Positions 37,078 to 50,699 are shown, counted from the first letter of the stretch. The stretch is DNA of 64,000 bases from Actinobacillus sp. GY-402 (GCF_014843355.1 NZ_CP062137.1:434001-498000), one strand, 5' to 3'. Made by a program: numbers and translations. Notes: generated by a model not told the origin, from the sequence alone.

Positions 37078-37965
37078 TTATTTTTTCGGCGCCTGCATAA
37101 AGCGGAAGAATTCGCTGTCCGGTTTCAGAATCATCATATTATCCGAGCCGGCGAAGCTGTTTTCATAAGCTTTCAGGCTGCGCACGAAACTATAGAATTC
37201 GGGTTCCGAACCAAATGCGTCGGCATAGAGTTTTGCCGCCGTAGCGTCGCCTTCACCGCGTAATTCCTGAGCTTTTTTATTGGCGTTTGCCGTGATGAGA
37301 GTTACTTTGCGATCCACATCCGCCTGAATGAACGCCGCTTTTTCTTTACCTTGCGAACGATGTTCGCGGGCGACGGCATCACGTTCCGCGCGCATGCGCT
37401 GATAAATGGAAGAAGAAACTTCATCCGGCATATTGATTTGTTTAATCCGCACATCGATTACTTCAATGCCAAGTTCGGCCGTGCTGTCCTGTCCGGAATT
37501 CAGCGCTTTTTTCGCCCCTTCCATCAATTCGCCGCGGGTGCCGGATACGATGTCTTTGATGGTGCGGGAACCGGTTTCCGAACGCAGGCGATCGTTTACT
37601 TTACGTTTAAGCAAATTGGATGCCTGAGTATAATCGCCGCCGCCGGTTGCGGTATAAAATCTGCCGAAATCGCTGATTCGCCATTTAACATAGGAATCCA
37701 CTAACAAATCTTTTTTCTCTACCGTCACAAAGCGATCCGCCTGACCGTCGAGGGTTTGAATTCGCGCATCAAGCAATTTTAAGCTGTCAATAAACGGTAA
37801 TTTGAAATGTAAACCGGGTTCATAAACCACAACTTTGTTATCCGCATCGCGTTGAACCTTGCCGAAGCGCAGCATAATGCCGCGGCTGCCTTCCTGTACC
37901 ACGATAAGGCTGGAATAAATTACGAGTGCCAACAGGATGACCAGTGGCGTTAAAAATCTACGCAT
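37078..37965 (-). CDS. hflC: Membrane protease modulator HflC
   Basis: A 295-residue SPFH/prohibitin protein with an N-terminal membrane anchor (about 5-24) and the PHB domain VVQEGSRGIMLRFGKV onward, then a long helical region rich in Ala/Glu (ERDAVAREHRSQGKEKAAFIQADVDRK). With HflK it forms a large periplasmic cage around FtsH. Its ATG overlaps the hflK stop by one base (TAATG). Confidence 0.95.
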   Translation of the reverse strand: MRRFLTPLVILLALVIYSSLIVVQEGSRGIMLRFGKVQRDADNKVVVYEPGLHFKLPFIDSLKLLDARIQTLDGQADRFVTVEKKDLLVDSYVKWRISDFGRFYTATGGGDYTQASNLLKRKVNDRLRSETGSRTIKDIVSGTRGELMEGAKKALNSGQDSTAELGIEVIDVRIKQINMPDEVSSSIYQRMRAERDAVAREHRSQGKEKAAFIQADVDRKVTLITANANKKAQELRGEGDATAAKLYADAFGSEPEFYSFVRSLKAYENSFAGSDNMMILKPDSEFFRFMQAPKK

Positions 37966-39176
37966 TAGTTAAATCTCCCTTGGCGTTCTCGTTGTGTCGG
38001 TTCGACCGGCGCCGGTTGTTTTAAAATCGATTGAGAATTGACCGCACTTTGGCTTGTCGGTTGGTTGGACGGCTGTTCGTTTTGGAACGGCTGAGCGGGT
38101 TGCGCGGCCTGTTGTTTGTTACGTAACAGTTGATCCATCGGTAAAACGGCTAAATTATTGCCGCCGTCCATCATCACTTTCGGTGTTTTCGCCATTAAAT
38201 TTTCCATAGTCTGGATATACAAACGTTCTTTTGTAATGGCGGGAGAAGCCTTAAATTCAGGCAATAAACGTTGGAAACGTTCCACTTCGCCCTGCGCATC
38301 CAGCACGATTTGATCTTTATAGGCTGTCGCTTCTTCAATGATTTTCTGAGCATTACCGCGCGCAATTGGCTCACGTTCGCGGGCGTAGGCTTCCGCTTCA
38401 CGGATATAGCGTTGTTCGTCTTCCTGGGCTTTAATCGCGTCGTCGAAAGCGTCTTTCACTTCTTCCGGCGGACGAGCGGACTGGAAGTTAACGTCAATCA
38501 CCTCTAACCCCATATCGTACGGTTTAATGATTGAATTCAACGCTTTCCAGGTGTTTTCACGCACTACGGCGCGTCCGGTGGTGAGAATATTGTCCATTGT
38601 CATATGACCGACCACATAACGCAGGGCGCTGTCTGTAGCTTGCCCTAAGCTGTCGTCCGCATCCGTGACGCTGAATTTATATTTGGCGGGATCCACGACA
38701 CGATATTGCACCGTGAGTTCCACTTTCACCATATTTTCGTCCTGAGTCAGCATTGAACCCTGGGTTTTTAATTCGCGTACGCGTTCGACGTTAACCGGAA
38801 TCACTTGATCAATAAACGTCGGTTTCCAGTTTAAGCCGGGTTGCACAATGGAATGCAATTGTCCGAAACGGGTGACCACGCCGCGCTCGGCTTCTTTTAC
38901 GGTATAAAAGCCGCTTAATCCCCAAATCACCAGGCCCACGGCGGCCGCAATCGGCAACAGTTTAGCGTAATTTTTCGGATTGAGTTGTTGCGGTGCGGAA
39001 CCTTTTTTACCGCCGCCTAATTTTTTCAGCAGATTCGCAAACGCTTCTTCCAAATCGGGCGGGGATTGTTCTTGATTGCGCCCTGTCGGCTCGTCATTGG
39101 AACCGTTAGCGGGCTTGTTGTCGGACGGTCGGCTTCCTTTGCCGGGCGCCGCCCAAGGATCTTGATCCTGTGCCAT
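37965..39176 (-). CDS. hflK: Membrane protease modulator HflK
   Basis: A 403-residue partner of HflC. A Gly/Ser/Asn-rich cytoplasmic N-terminus (MAQDQDPWAAPGKGSRPSD) precedes one membrane helix near 72-90, the SPFH domain (VKEAERGVVTRFGQLHSIV), the helical stalk and a Pro/Gln-rich C-terminal tail. GGAG precedes ATG 39176. First gene of the hflKC pair. An uptake signal near 38040 is accommodated in the low-complexity tail. Confidence 0.95.
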   Translation of the reverse strand: MAQDQDPWAAPGKGSRPSDNKPANGSNDEPTGRNQEQSPPDLEEAFANLLKKLGGGKKGSAPQQLNPKNYAKLLPIAAAVGLVIWGLSGFYTVKEAERGVVTRFGQLHSIVQPGLNWKPTFIDQVIPVNVERVRELKTQGSMLTQDENMVKVELTVQYRVVDPAKYKFSVTDADDSLGQATDSALRYVVGHMTMDNILTTGRAVVRENTWKALNSIIKPYDMGLEVIDVNFQSARPPEEVKDAFDDAIKAQEDEQRYIREAEAYAREREPIARGNAQKIIEEATAYKDQIVLDAQGEVERFQRLLPEFKASPAITKERLYIQTMENLMAKTPKVMMDGGNNLAVLPMDQLLRNKQQAAQPAQPFQNEQPSNQPTSQSAVNSQSILKQPAPVEPTQRERQGRFN

Positions 39177-39362
39177 TTATTTCTCCGTAGAATGTATCAA
39201 TAAAATAATGTAAAAACTTTGTAACAGTCTAAACAAATTTAAGGGCGAAGTCTAATGCTATAATGGGGATTCAGAGCGGTTTTTAAAGTGCGGTCGAATT
39301 TGACGCTATTTTTTAATTTCTGCATAATAGCCGCCCTAATGAACCGAGAGGAATTTTTATTT

Positions 39363-40130
39363 ATGTCTGAGGAAAAAACTTCGCCGTTTTTGACCGCACT
39401 TTGGTCGGCGCTTCCGATAATTTTGCTGTTTTTGCTGGATTATTACGGTTTTATAATTAGCAAACAAACTTACCCCGTTTCTCAATTCGGCGCGGGGATT
39501 TTTGTGACGGAAATTTTAGCCTTAATTGTGTTCATCAAAGGGCAAATCTGCAATGGTCAACGAGCCCGTTTGATTAAGGCGAATCGGTATCTCGGCGCGT
39601 TTTGGCTGGTGTGGCTGGCATTAAGCTGTTGGATGTTACAGGGCGAAAATTTATTGCCGGTGGGCGTCGCCGTTTTGGGGCTTATGGTGTCGCTGATTAT
39701 TCGCTTCCGCCAGTTTTTAACGGTCGGTATTTGGTTGTCCGCGCTGGGGATTATCGCTTATCTCGGTTATTTGCTGTCTTGGGATTCGCCCGATTGGTTG
39801 CGTTATAACCCTGTTGCGCAAGCGCTGACGGGGGTGATTTTGCTAAATATTCTGCTGGTGGTTTCAAGCAATCGTCTGCAGGGGTTTATGGCATTATTGC
39901 CTTTTGCGATGGCAATTTTGCTGGCGGTTAACCTGATATTTACTTTGACGGCGCTGGATACGGAGTTAAACGCTTATCCGGTTTTGTTTTATTTCCTATT
40001 GCATTTGGTCATGATGGGAATTGTCGCTTTGCATGTGTTGCGTAAAATCAAGTTTGAATATAATGCGCTGATGATTATGTTGTTCATTGCGGCAAGTTTA
40101 CCGATCTGGACGATCTTTTTTACGCTTTGA
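39363..40130 (+). CDS. Uncharacterised polytopic membrane protein
   Basis: A 255-residue protein with about eight hydrophobic segments (ALPIILLFLLDYYGFII, VTEILALIVFIKG, YLGAFWLVWLALSCWML, VGVAVLGLMVSLII, VGIWLSALGIIAYLGYLL, ALTGVILLNILLVV, FAMAILLAVNLIFTLTAL, LHLVMMGIVALHV) and few charged loops. No family recognised. I chose ATG 39363 with GAGAGGA about 10 bases upstream; two upstream ATGs in frame lack a site. An uptake signal lies in its first codons. It is alone between divergent hflK and a convergent lipoprotein gene. Confidence 0.75.
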   Translation: MSEEKTSPFLTALWSALPIILLFLLDYYGFIISKQTYPVSQFGAGIFVTEILALIVFIKGQICNGQRARLIKANRYLGAFWLVWLALSCWMLQGENLLPVGVAVLGLMVSLIIRFRQFLTVGIWLSALGIIAYLGYLLSWDSPDWLRYNPVAQALTGVILLNILLVVSSNRLQGFMALLPFAMAILLAVNLIFTLTALDTELNAYPVLFYFLLHLVMMGIVALHVLRKIKFEYNALMIMLFIAASLPIWTIFFTL

Positions 40131-40148
40131 ATGAAAACAGTCCATAAA

Positions 40149-40176
40149 AAATGCACCGGTTCCGGTGCATTTCTTT
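40149..40176. terminator. Bidirectional terminator
   Basis: AAATGCACCGG and CCGGTGCATTT pair around TT (effective loop GTTC), with T-rich flanks on both strands, between converging genes. Confidence 0.85.
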
Positions 40177-40184
40177 GGATTATG

Positions 40185-40787
40185 TTATTGTTTGGCCGCC
40201 GCATCGTCTTCCGTGAGGGAAACGACAATTTTGGAACCGTCGCTGAAACTGATTTCGCGCGCAACGATAAGGACGTTAACCTGTTTTTTCGGATCTTTTA
40301 ATGCGGTTTGCGCTTCTTTCGACATGGATTTGAAATAATCCATGACTTGAATGCTTTTATCCTGCCGGGCGGCAAGCGGTTCTTTGCTGAAATCCGCTAT
40401 GATATTTTCATTGAACAGAATGGTATTGCCGTCCAGAAACGCCGTCGTCCATTTTACGCTCAGAATCGGTTTGGCACTGATGTTATTAATTTGGTAAGTC
40501 ACCAAAGATCCCGTTCCTTTATTTTTATCCTGCGCAATCGTCCGCGCTGTGGCGGCAATTTTTACGGACTGATTGAACGCCGCTAATAAAGGATCCTGTT
40601 CAGGCGTTTCGTCTTCAATCGGCGTTTCCGGCGCCGTTAAAGGAAGCGCATTACCTTGCTGTTGATTTGCCGGTTGTTGAGCGGGCTGCTGGGGTTGCGG
40701 TTTTGCCGTCGCCAGTTTTTCACAAGCGGTCAGCAGTGAAGCGGCAACCAATATGCTGCACAAAATCGCAAGAGGCGTCTTTTTCAT
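40185..40787 (-). CDS. Putative lipoprotein
   Basis: A 200-residue precursor with a lipobox LTAC, cysteine 22 being the acylation site, then a Pro/Gln-rich low-complexity linker (QPQQPAQQPANQQQ) to about residue 60. The globular part VTYQINNISAKPILSVKWTTAFLDGNTILFNE resembles a beta-sandwich and ends in an acidic tail. I do not recognise the family. AAGGGA precedes the ATG. Most likely periplasm-facing; the function is unknown. Confidence 0.75.
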   Translation of the reverse strand: MKKTPLAILCSILVAASLLTACEKLATAKPQPQQPAQQPANQQQGNALPLTAPETPIEDETPEQDPLLAAFNQSVKIAATARTIAQDKNKGTGSLVTYQINNISAKPILSVKWTTAFLDGNTILFNENIIADFSKEPLAARQDKSIQVMDYFKSMSKEAQTALKDPKKQVNVLIVAREISFSDGSKIVVSLTEDDAAAKQ

Positions 40788-40898
40788 AATGTCCCTTCAT
40801 AGTTGAATAATAAATCGGCGGTTATCATAAGAAATCCCTGCCGGGACGTCAATGAAATCCGCCGAACTTTCGCATGCGATTAATTTATGCGTAATGCG

Positions 40899-41903
40899 CT
40901 ATTCGGGATAGTTGCACATAAATTCGTTGGCTTTTTCCACCATTTCTTTCGAACCGACAAAAAACGGCACGCGCTGGTGAAGTGCGGTCGGTTCGATATC
41001 TAAAATCCGGTTGTGACCGTCATTGGCTAATCCGCCGGCTTGTTCCGCTAAGAACGCCATCGGATTGCCTTCGTAAAGCAAGCGCAATTTGCCGTTAGGG
41101 TAGTTGGTGGCGTTCGGGTAAATATAAATACCGCCTTTTAGCATATTGCGGTGAAAGTCGGAGACCAATGAACCGATATAACGCGAGGTATAAGGACGAT
41201 TCGTCGCTTTGTCTTCTTCTTGGCAGTATTTAATGTATTTTTTTACGCCCATCGGGAATTTGAGATATTGTCCTTCATTGATGGAATAAATTTTCCCCGT
41301 AGGCGGAATTTGCAGGTTTTCATGAGATAAACAGAATACGCCCAGAGACGGATCATAGGTGAAGCCGTTTACGCCGTTACCCGTGGTATAAACCAGCATG
41401 GTGGAAGAACCGTAAACCACATAGCCTGCCGCAACCTGTTTGTGACCGGGCTGCATAAAATCTTCTAAGGTCACGGGCGTTCCGACGGGCGTGATTCGGC
41501 GGTAAATGGAAAAAATGGTACCGACCGCAACGTTTACATCGATATTGGATGAGCCGTCCAAGGGATCGGTCAGGATGATATAACGGGCGTTGCGGCCGCG
41601 TTCCGTATCAAAAGCGACGAAATCGTCTTCTTCTTCCGAAGCAAAACCGGCGACTTCTTCTCGCGCCATTAAAGCGCGTTTAAAAGTATCGTTGGCGAAA
41701 ACGTCCAGTTTCATCTGACTTTCGCCCTGAACATTCTGATTGCCGGCATAGCCCAGAATGTCATTGGACAAACCGGCGCGGTTAATATCGCGGTGAATAA
41801 TTTTGGCGACCAAACGAATGGACGATAAAATCCCGGTTAACGCCCCCTTGGCATTTGGGTATTCGGCTTGTTTTTCGACGATAAATTCATCAAGTGTTTT
41901 CAT
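40899..41903 (-). CDS. fbp: Fructose-1,6-bisphosphatase class I
   Basis: Gluconeogenic hydrolysis of fructose-1,6-bisphosphate. The 334-residue sequence has the metal-binding [26 protein letters not shown] near 111-136, [33 protein letters not shown] and [25 protein letters not shown] precedes the ATG. Divergent from mpl, as in enterobacteria. A CRP-like site in the shared 238-base gap could serve it. Confidence 0.97.
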   Translation of the reverse strand: MKTLDEFIVEKQAEYPNAKGALTGILSSIRLVAKIIHRDINRAGLSNDILGYAGNQNVQGESQMKLDVFANDTFKRALMAREEVAGFASEEEDDFVAFDTERGRNARYIILTDPLDGSSNIDVNVAVGTIFSIYRRITPVGTPVTLEDFMQPGHKQVAAGYVVYGSSTMLVYTTGNGVNGFTYDPSLGVFCLSHENLQIPPTGKIYSINEGQYLKFPMGVKKYIKYCQEEDKATNRPYTSRYIGSLVSDFHRNMLKGGIYIYPNATNYPNGKLRLLYEGNPMAFLAEQAGGLANDGHNRILDIEPTALHQRVPFFVGSKEMVEKANEFMCNYPE

Positions 41904-42084
41904 TCCGTTTTCCTATAAATGATGAAAAAAGAAAGGGATAACGATAAAAAATTTTCCCTTTCGTTTCTGAGAACATTAATTTAAAAAATAATTCATTTTT
42001 TGACCGCACTTTCTGCGATGGACGCGGTCAATGAGTTGGATTATCATAAGCCATACGGGGTTGTTGTAAATAACGAAATTTTAA

Positions 42085-42106
42085 CAATGAGACGCAGATC
42101 ACATTT
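42085..42106. promoter_or_regulatory. Candidate CRP site in the fbp/mpl gap
   Basis: TGAGA-CGCAGA-TCACA followed by TTT: the right half is perfect, the left has one mismatch. It is 36 bases before the mpl ATG and about 180 before the fbp ATG. CRP control of a gluconeogenic gene would make sense; not proven. Confidence 0.4.
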
Positions 42107-42141
42107 TTTGTGCTGTATTTAAAAAATTAAAGAGTTAACGA

Positions 42142-43512
42142 ATGACACAAAAACATATTCATATTTTAGGCGTGTGCGGAACGTTTATGGGAGGCGTTGC
42201 CATCATTGCCAAACAAATGGGGTATCAGGTAACGGGCTCGGACATCAATGTTTATCCGCCTATGTCCACTTTTTTAGAGCAAAGCGGTATTAAAATTATT
42301 CCGAATTTTGACGTCGAACAATTACAACCCGCACCGGACATGATTCTGGTGGGAAATGCGATGAAACGCGGCAACCCGTGCATTGAATATATGCTTGAAA
42401 ACCGACTGCCGTTTACTTCGGGTCCCCAATGGCTGCACGATAATTTGCTGCGTAATCGTTGGGTTTTTGCCGTATCCGGCACTCACGGCAAAACCACCAC
42501 CACGGGCATGTTGAGCTGGATTTTGGATCAAAACGGCCTGGAACCCGGTTTTTTGATCGGCGGCATTTCGGGAAATTTTGGGGTTTCGTCCCGTTTGGGA
42601 AACAGCGACTATTTTGTTATTGAGGCGGATGAATATGACACCGCGTTTTTTGATAAACGCTCTAAATTCGTCCATTACAACCCGAAAACTTTAATTATTA
42701 ATAATATCGGCTTTGATCATGCGGATATTTTTGATGATCTCAAAGCCATTCAACGACAATTTCACCACATGATCCGCACCATGCCGCAAAGCGGCCTTGT
42801 GCTTTCTAACGCCGCCGAAACCAGCGCGAAAGAAACGTTGGCGATGGGCTGCTGGTCGGCACAGCAATTCATCGGTGAAGAGCAGGAATGGTACGCAGAA
42901 CGCATAACTAACGATTGTTCGCAGTTTGCCGTTTTCCATCATGGGGAAAAAGTCGCCGAAGTGACATGGAATATCGTTGGGCAACATAATATACATAATG
43001 CGCTTATGGCGATTGCGGCGGCCCATCACGCCGGCGTTTCCATTGAAAATTCCGCCAAGGCGTTGGCCGGCTTTGTGAACGCAAAACGCCGTTTAGAAGT
43101 GAAGGGCGAAGTAAACGGCGTCACCGTCTATGATGATTTTGCTCACCATCCGGCAGAAATTCAGGCGACACTGACCGCACTTCGAGATAAAGTCGGCGGC
43201 GGAGTCCGCATTTTAGCCGTGCTGGAGCCGCGGTCGAATACCATGAAAATGGGACATCATAAAGATGAAATTGCGCCGGCGTTAGTCAGGGCGGATCACG
43301 TTTATCTGCTGCAACCGGACAATATTCCATGGGAAGTGGTGGATATCGCCAATAATTGCATTCAACCGGCAAGCTGTACGGCGGATTTGGATAAACTGGT
43401 GGATATGATTGTGGCGGAAGCGCATCCGAGCGATCATATTCTCGTGATGTCAAACGGCAGTTTTGGCGGCATTCATCAGAAATTATTGACTAAACTGGCG
43501 CAAAAATCATAA
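42142..43512 (+). CDS. mpl: UDP-MurNAc : murein tripeptide ligase (recycling)
   Basis: Attaches recycled L-Ala-gamma-D-Glu-meso-Dap to UDP-MurNAc in the cytoplasm. The 456-residue Mur-ligase fold: HILGVCGTFMGGVAIIAKQMGYQVTGSD at the N-terminus (Mpl-type), ATP loop VSGTHGKTTTTGML near 110-123, the central NIGFDHADIF and the C-terminal VYDDFAHHPAEIQATL near 330. The N-terminal GTFMGG distinguishes it from MurC. It is followed by the rRNA operon. Confidence 0.97.
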   Translation: MTQKHIHILGVCGTFMGGVAIIAKQMGYQVTGSDINVYPPMSTFLEQSGIKIIPNFDVEQLQPAPDMILVGNAMKRGNPCIEYMLENRLPFTSGPQWLHDNLLRNRWVFAVSGTHGKTTTTGMLSWILDQNGLEPGFLIGGISGNFGVSSRLGNSDYFVIEADEYDTAFFDKRSKFVHYNPKTLIINNIGFDHADIFDDLKAIQRQFHHMIRTMPQSGLVLSNAAETSAKETLAMGCWSAQQFIGEEQEWYAERITNDCSQFAVFHHGEKVAEVTWNIVGQHNIHNALMAIAAAHHAGVSIENSAKALAGFVNAKRRLEVKGEVNGVTVYDDFAHHPAEIQATLTALRDKVGGGVRILAVLEPRSNTMKMGHHKDEIAPALVRADHVYLLQPDNIPWEVVDIANNCIQPASCTADLDKLVDMIVAEAHPSDHILVMSNGSFGGIHQKLLTKLAQKS

Positions 43513-43550
43513 AAAAATCGCCCGCACTTTTAAGATGGTAAAAAGTGCGG
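43511..43550. terminator. Hairpin of facing uptake signals after mpl
   Basis: CCGCACTTTT (variant GGGCGA type on the minus strand) pairs with AAAAGTGCGG (canonical) around 9 bases. The T-run after it is interrupted, so it may be a weak terminator between mpl and the rRNA promoter. Confidence 0.5.
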
Positions 43551-43631
43551 TCAAAATTTTGAGAGTTTTTTATCGGTTTGGATGATTTTTAAACGAACGA
43601 AAAATATTTTCAAATTTTTGTCAAAAAGCGC

Positions 43632-43659
43632 TTGCAAAGGCGGCTAAAATCCCTATAAT
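43632..43659 (+). promoter_or_regulatory. rRNA operon promoter
   Basis: TTGCAA at 43632-43637, 16-base spacer, TATAAT at 43654-43659, then a short discriminator before CCCCAC. An AT-rich upstream stretch (43595-43625) resembles an UP element. Confidence 0.88.
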
Positions 43660-43723
43660 ACGCCCCACACAACGACGCGCTGTTGTGAGCTTTGAGAAAA
43701 ACCTGCGGTGCGTCGTTATTTTT

Positions 43724-43735
43724 TGCTCTTTAACA
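43724..43735 (+). promoter_or_regulatory. boxA antitermination element
   Basis: TGCTCTTTAACA, identical to the enterobacterial rrn boxA core, in the leader before 16S. A stem formed by AACGACGC (43671-43678) and GCGTCGTT (43710-43717) precedes it and may include the boxB-like hairpin. Confidence 0.88.
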
Positions 43736-43740
43736 ATTTA

Positions 43741-43762
43741 TCAGACAATCTGTGTGGGCACC
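43741..43762 (+). other. 5' strand of the 16S processing stalk
   Basis: Complementary over 22 bases (one G-U pair) to 45417-45438 after 16S. The two form the double-stranded stem cut by RNase III to release the 16S precursor. Confidence 0.85.
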
Positions 43763-43859
43763 GATAAGATTCGTTTTGAAAAAAAACAGAAGACTTAAGG
43801 TGCTGACCAAAGTTAATTCAACGAATAATTTAAGTCAGTATTTTGAGCGATGAAAACTT

Positions 43860-45400
<1,541 letters not shown>

Positions 45401-45416
45401 CCGAAGACGAAAGATT

Positions 45417-45438
45417 GGTGCTCACACAGATTGTCTGA
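45417..45438 (+). other. 3' strand of the 16S processing stalk
   Basis: Pairs with 43741-43762 in the leader (RNase III stem). Confidence 0.82.
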
Positions 45439-45452
45439 TAGAAAAACGAGCG

Positions 45453-45471
45453 AAAAATCGCCCGCACTTTT
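45453..45471 (-). repeat. Variant uptake signal in the 16S-tRNA spacer
   Basis: AAAAATCGCCCGCACTTTT, the GGGCGA variant, inside transcribed spacer RNA. Confidence 0.6.
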
Positions 45472-45560
45472 ACTGTCGACTAGGTCCGGCGGAGGAAAGG
45501 GAAGTGCGGAGAGGTGAGTAGAGATTGCAGAGAGACAAAGCGAATCCGTCTTTACCTGTT

Positions 45561-45636
45561 GTCCCCATCGTCTAGAGGCCTAGGACATCGCCCTTTCACG
45601 GCGGTAACCGGGGTTCGAATCCCCGTGGGGACGCCA
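45561..45636 (+). tRNA. gltT: tRNA-Glu (anticodon TTC)
   Basis: 76 bases with encoded CCA. The acceptor GTCCCCA pairs with TGGGGAC, the anticodon loop CTTTCAC carries TTC at 45595-45597, and the T-arm GGGGTTCGAATCCCC is perfect. It is the only tRNA in the 16S-23S spacer. Confidence 0.97.
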
Positions 45637-45931
45637 ATTAAAGACGATTTCGGCTAGCGAAGGTTAGCGGTTGTCGTATTATTGTTCTTTAAAAAATTGG
45701 AAACAAGCTGAAAAACTGAAGAGGCTTTCAAGTAGACGGAAGCGTGATGTGAATTGCGTGGAAGTTGAGATGAAAAGTCTGAGTAGAAGAAATTAAATAA
45801 CCTATTTAATTTTGAAAAAATCTTGGCTGAACAAAAGCAGTCAAGTGTTTAGTTGAAAAACGGACTTCAAATTGCCCGCACTTTGGATGAGGATGAGTTA
45901 TTGAAAGGGCGGAAAACATTTGAGGTTGTAT
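45637..45931 (+). other. tRNA-Glu to 23S transcribed spacer
   Basis: 295 bases with a boxA-like TGTTCTTTAAAAAATTGGAA region near 45685, AG-rich stretches, and a variant uptake signal (ATTGCCCGCACTTT, 45871-45884). The end GGTTGTATAG pairs with CTATACAAC after 23S to start the 23S processing stem. No gene. Confidence 0.7.
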
Positions 45932-48833
<2,902 letters not shown>

Positions 48834-49099
48834 TACAACGCTCAAGTGTTTTTGGATGGAGGTAGCATCCGGGGCGAAGAGAGGTGGTGAAGTCGAGTGA
48901 GAGAGAAACGAGACGGAGCAAGAAGAGACAAACAATACATCAGTGCAGCTTGTTTTGAATTTTAGAGAGAAAGACGCGAAAGCGAAAAGTGCAAAGCGGA
49001 AAAGTTAAAAAGCTAAGACGTTAAAAGCGCAAAGTGAAAACGCGAAAGAAAAAACATTGAAAAAATCGCCCGCACTTTGGAGTGTGGGGAGACAGAATT
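48834..49099 (+). other. 23S-5S transcribed spacer
   Basis: 266 bases without a gene. It begins with the 3' strand of the 23S processing stem (CTATACAAC). Between about 48965 and 49055 it is a purine-rich run of short units such as GCGAAAG and GCAAAGTG, then a variant uptake signal at 49061-49078. Confidence 0.6.
49061..49078 (-). repeat. Variant uptake signal in the 23S-5S spacer
   Basis: AAAAATCGCCCGCACTTT, the GGGCGA variant; third copy of the GGGC type inside this rRNA operon. Confidence 0.6.
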
Positions 49100-49219
49100 A
49101 TCCTGGCGGCGAGAGTGCGGAGGTCCCACCTGACCCCATGCCGAACTCAGAAGTGAAACGCCGTAACGCCGATGGTAGTGTGGGAATTTCCCATGTGAGA
49201 GTAGGACACCGCCAGGTTT
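49100..49219 (+). rRNA. rrf: 5S ribosomal RNA
   Basis: 120 bases. CCTGGCGGC at the 5' end pairs with GCCAGG at the 3' end; the conserved CCCACCTGACCCCATGCCGA and GTGAAACGCCGTAACGCCGAT are present. Confidence 0.95.
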
Positions 49220-49234
49220 TATTTTAGCGAAGGA

Positions 49235-49265
49235 AACCCCGGTTCAGAAATGAGCCGGGGTTTTT
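49235..49265 (+). terminator. rRNA operon terminator
   Basis: AACCCCGGTTC and GAGCCGGGGTT pair with an 11-base stem around AGAAAT and run into TTTTTG. Confidence 0.93.
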
Positions 49266-49391
49266 GTGTTTTAATAAAGAAATTTTAAGAAAGACAGAAA
49301 ATTGCATTGAATAATTGTTAATTTAAAAATAATTTGAATGCCAAGTTCTATCTGTGATAGTAATATTTCGAACTTTGTTATGTCTTTGTAT

Positions 49392-50231
49392 TTAAAGAAT
49401 AATCGTTTTGTTTTGATAGACAAATAAACGGTCATGTAATACTAAATCCAATGCTCGACTGAGTACGGTTTTCTCTACGTCACGGCCTGCTTTCATCATC
49501 GCTTCGGCCGAGTAAGTATGATCTACATTGATAACGTTTTGCATAATAATCGGGCCTTCATCTAATTCATTATTGATAAAATGTGCGGTGGCACCAATAA
49601 TTTTCACTCCTCTGTCGTAGGCGCGTTTATATGGATTGGCACCGATAAAGGCCGGCAAGAACGAATGATGAATATTAATTACTCGGTCGGGGTAGCGTGC
49701 GACAAATTCAGGATTGAGTACGCGCATATATTTAGCTAATACGATAATATCGGGATTATATTGATCGATGGTTTCCGCCAGTTTTTCATCATGCTCAATA
49801 CGTGTCAAGCCTTCATGACTTATGCAATGGAACGGGATATCAAAACGTTCAACAAGTGTGCGTAAATTGTCATGATTACCTATAACGGCAGCGATTTCTA
49901 CATTTAATCCGCCGTAGTAGGTTTTCATTAAAATATCACCAAGGCAATGGGCTTCTTTGGTAACTAAAATAACGATACGTTTGCGGCGATCCGCATTAAT
50001 CAAACGGCAATTTGTTCCTTTAGGCAAACTAAAATTTAAATCTTCAAGCAATACTTCTTCATTAAAAATACCTTGTAATTCGGTACGCATAAAGAAATGT
50101 TTTGTTTCAAAATCTACAAATTCGTTATTGTGTAAAATATTTAATTGATGCTTATAACAAATATTTGTGATTTTGGCGATTAAGCCTTTATCATCAGGGC
50201 AGTCTGTAAGTAAAATTTTATTTTCAATCAT
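49392..50231 (-). CDS. purU: Formyltetrahydrofolate deformylase
   Basis: Releases formate from 10-formyl-THF, balancing one-carbon pools and feeding PurT. The 279-residue protein has an N-terminal ACT domain (LLTDCPDDKGLIAKITNICYKHQLNIL, about 7-33) and a formyltransferase-fold domain from about 85. The catalytic triad is N186, H188 (NIHHSFLPAF) and D224 (NNELDEGPII). The ribosome site is weak. It lies downstream of hns in the same direction, but a terminator intervenes. Confidence 0.96.
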   Translation of the reverse strand: MIENKILLTDCPDDKGLIAKITNICYKHQLNILHNNEFVDFETKHFFMRTELQGIFNEEVLLEDLNFSLPKGTNCRLINADRRKRIVILVTKEAHCLGDILMKTYYGGLNVEIAAVIGNHDNLRTLVERFDIPFHCISHEGLTRIEHDEKLAETIDQYNPDIIVLAKYMRVLNPEFVARYPDRVINIHHSFLPAFIGANPYKRAYDRGVKIIGATAHFINNELDEGPIIMQNVINVDHTYSAEAMMKAGRDVEKTVLSRALDLVLHDRLFVYQNKTIIL

Positions 50232-50265
50232 TGTTTTATTTGTTTTAATTCTTTTTAGGTAAAGG

Positions 50266-50295
50266 AAAACCCATATATCGAATATATGGGTTTTT
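50266..50295. terminator. hns terminator
   Basis: AAAACCCATATAT and ATATATGGGTTTT, a 13-bp stem around CGA, with T-runs on both strands. Confidence 0.88.
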
Positions 50296-50303
50296 AAATT
50301 TAA

Positions 50304-50699
50304 TTAAATAGCAAATGAATCGAGTGATTTTCCCGCATTTAATGCATCCTGAATGGCTTTAGGTTTACGACCTTGGCCGGTCCAGGTTTTAGTTTTACCT
50401 TGTTCATCAATATATTTATATTTAGCCGGCATAGGTTGACGAACTTTACGGTTTTTTACTTCCGTTGAAGTTAATCCTAATTCAGCTAAACTTATTCCGT
50501 TTTCTTTAAGTTCTTCTTTATATTTTTCAATTAATGCCTGACGGGCTTTTTGTTCTGCAATTAATGCCGCATCTTCTTCACGTTTTTCGGTAATAACCTG
50601 TGTCAGTTTTTTTAATGCTTCTTCCGATTTTTCTAAACCTAACTCATTTACGGCGGCGCGCAGTGTACGGATATTATTTAAACCTTTGCTAAAAGACAT
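50304..50699 (-). CDS. hns: H-NS family nucleoid protein
   Basis: A 131-residue protein: an N-terminal oligomerisation helix region (FSKGLNNIRTLRAAVNELGLEKSEEALKKL and the coiled coil to about 65) and the C-terminal AT-DNA-binding domain YKYIDEQGKTKTWTGQGRKPKAIQDAL, where TWTGQGRKP is the AT-hook-like loop. It silences AT-rich foreign DNA. GGAG precedes ATG 50699. The long AT-rich upstream region would suit autorepression. Confidence 0.94.
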   Translation of the reverse strand: MSFSKGLNNIRTLRAAVNELGLEKSEEALKKLTQVITEKREEDAALIAEQKARQALIEKYKEELKENGISLAELGLTSTEVKNRKVRQPMPAKYKYIDEQGKTKTWTGQGRKPKAIQDALNAGKSLDSFAI

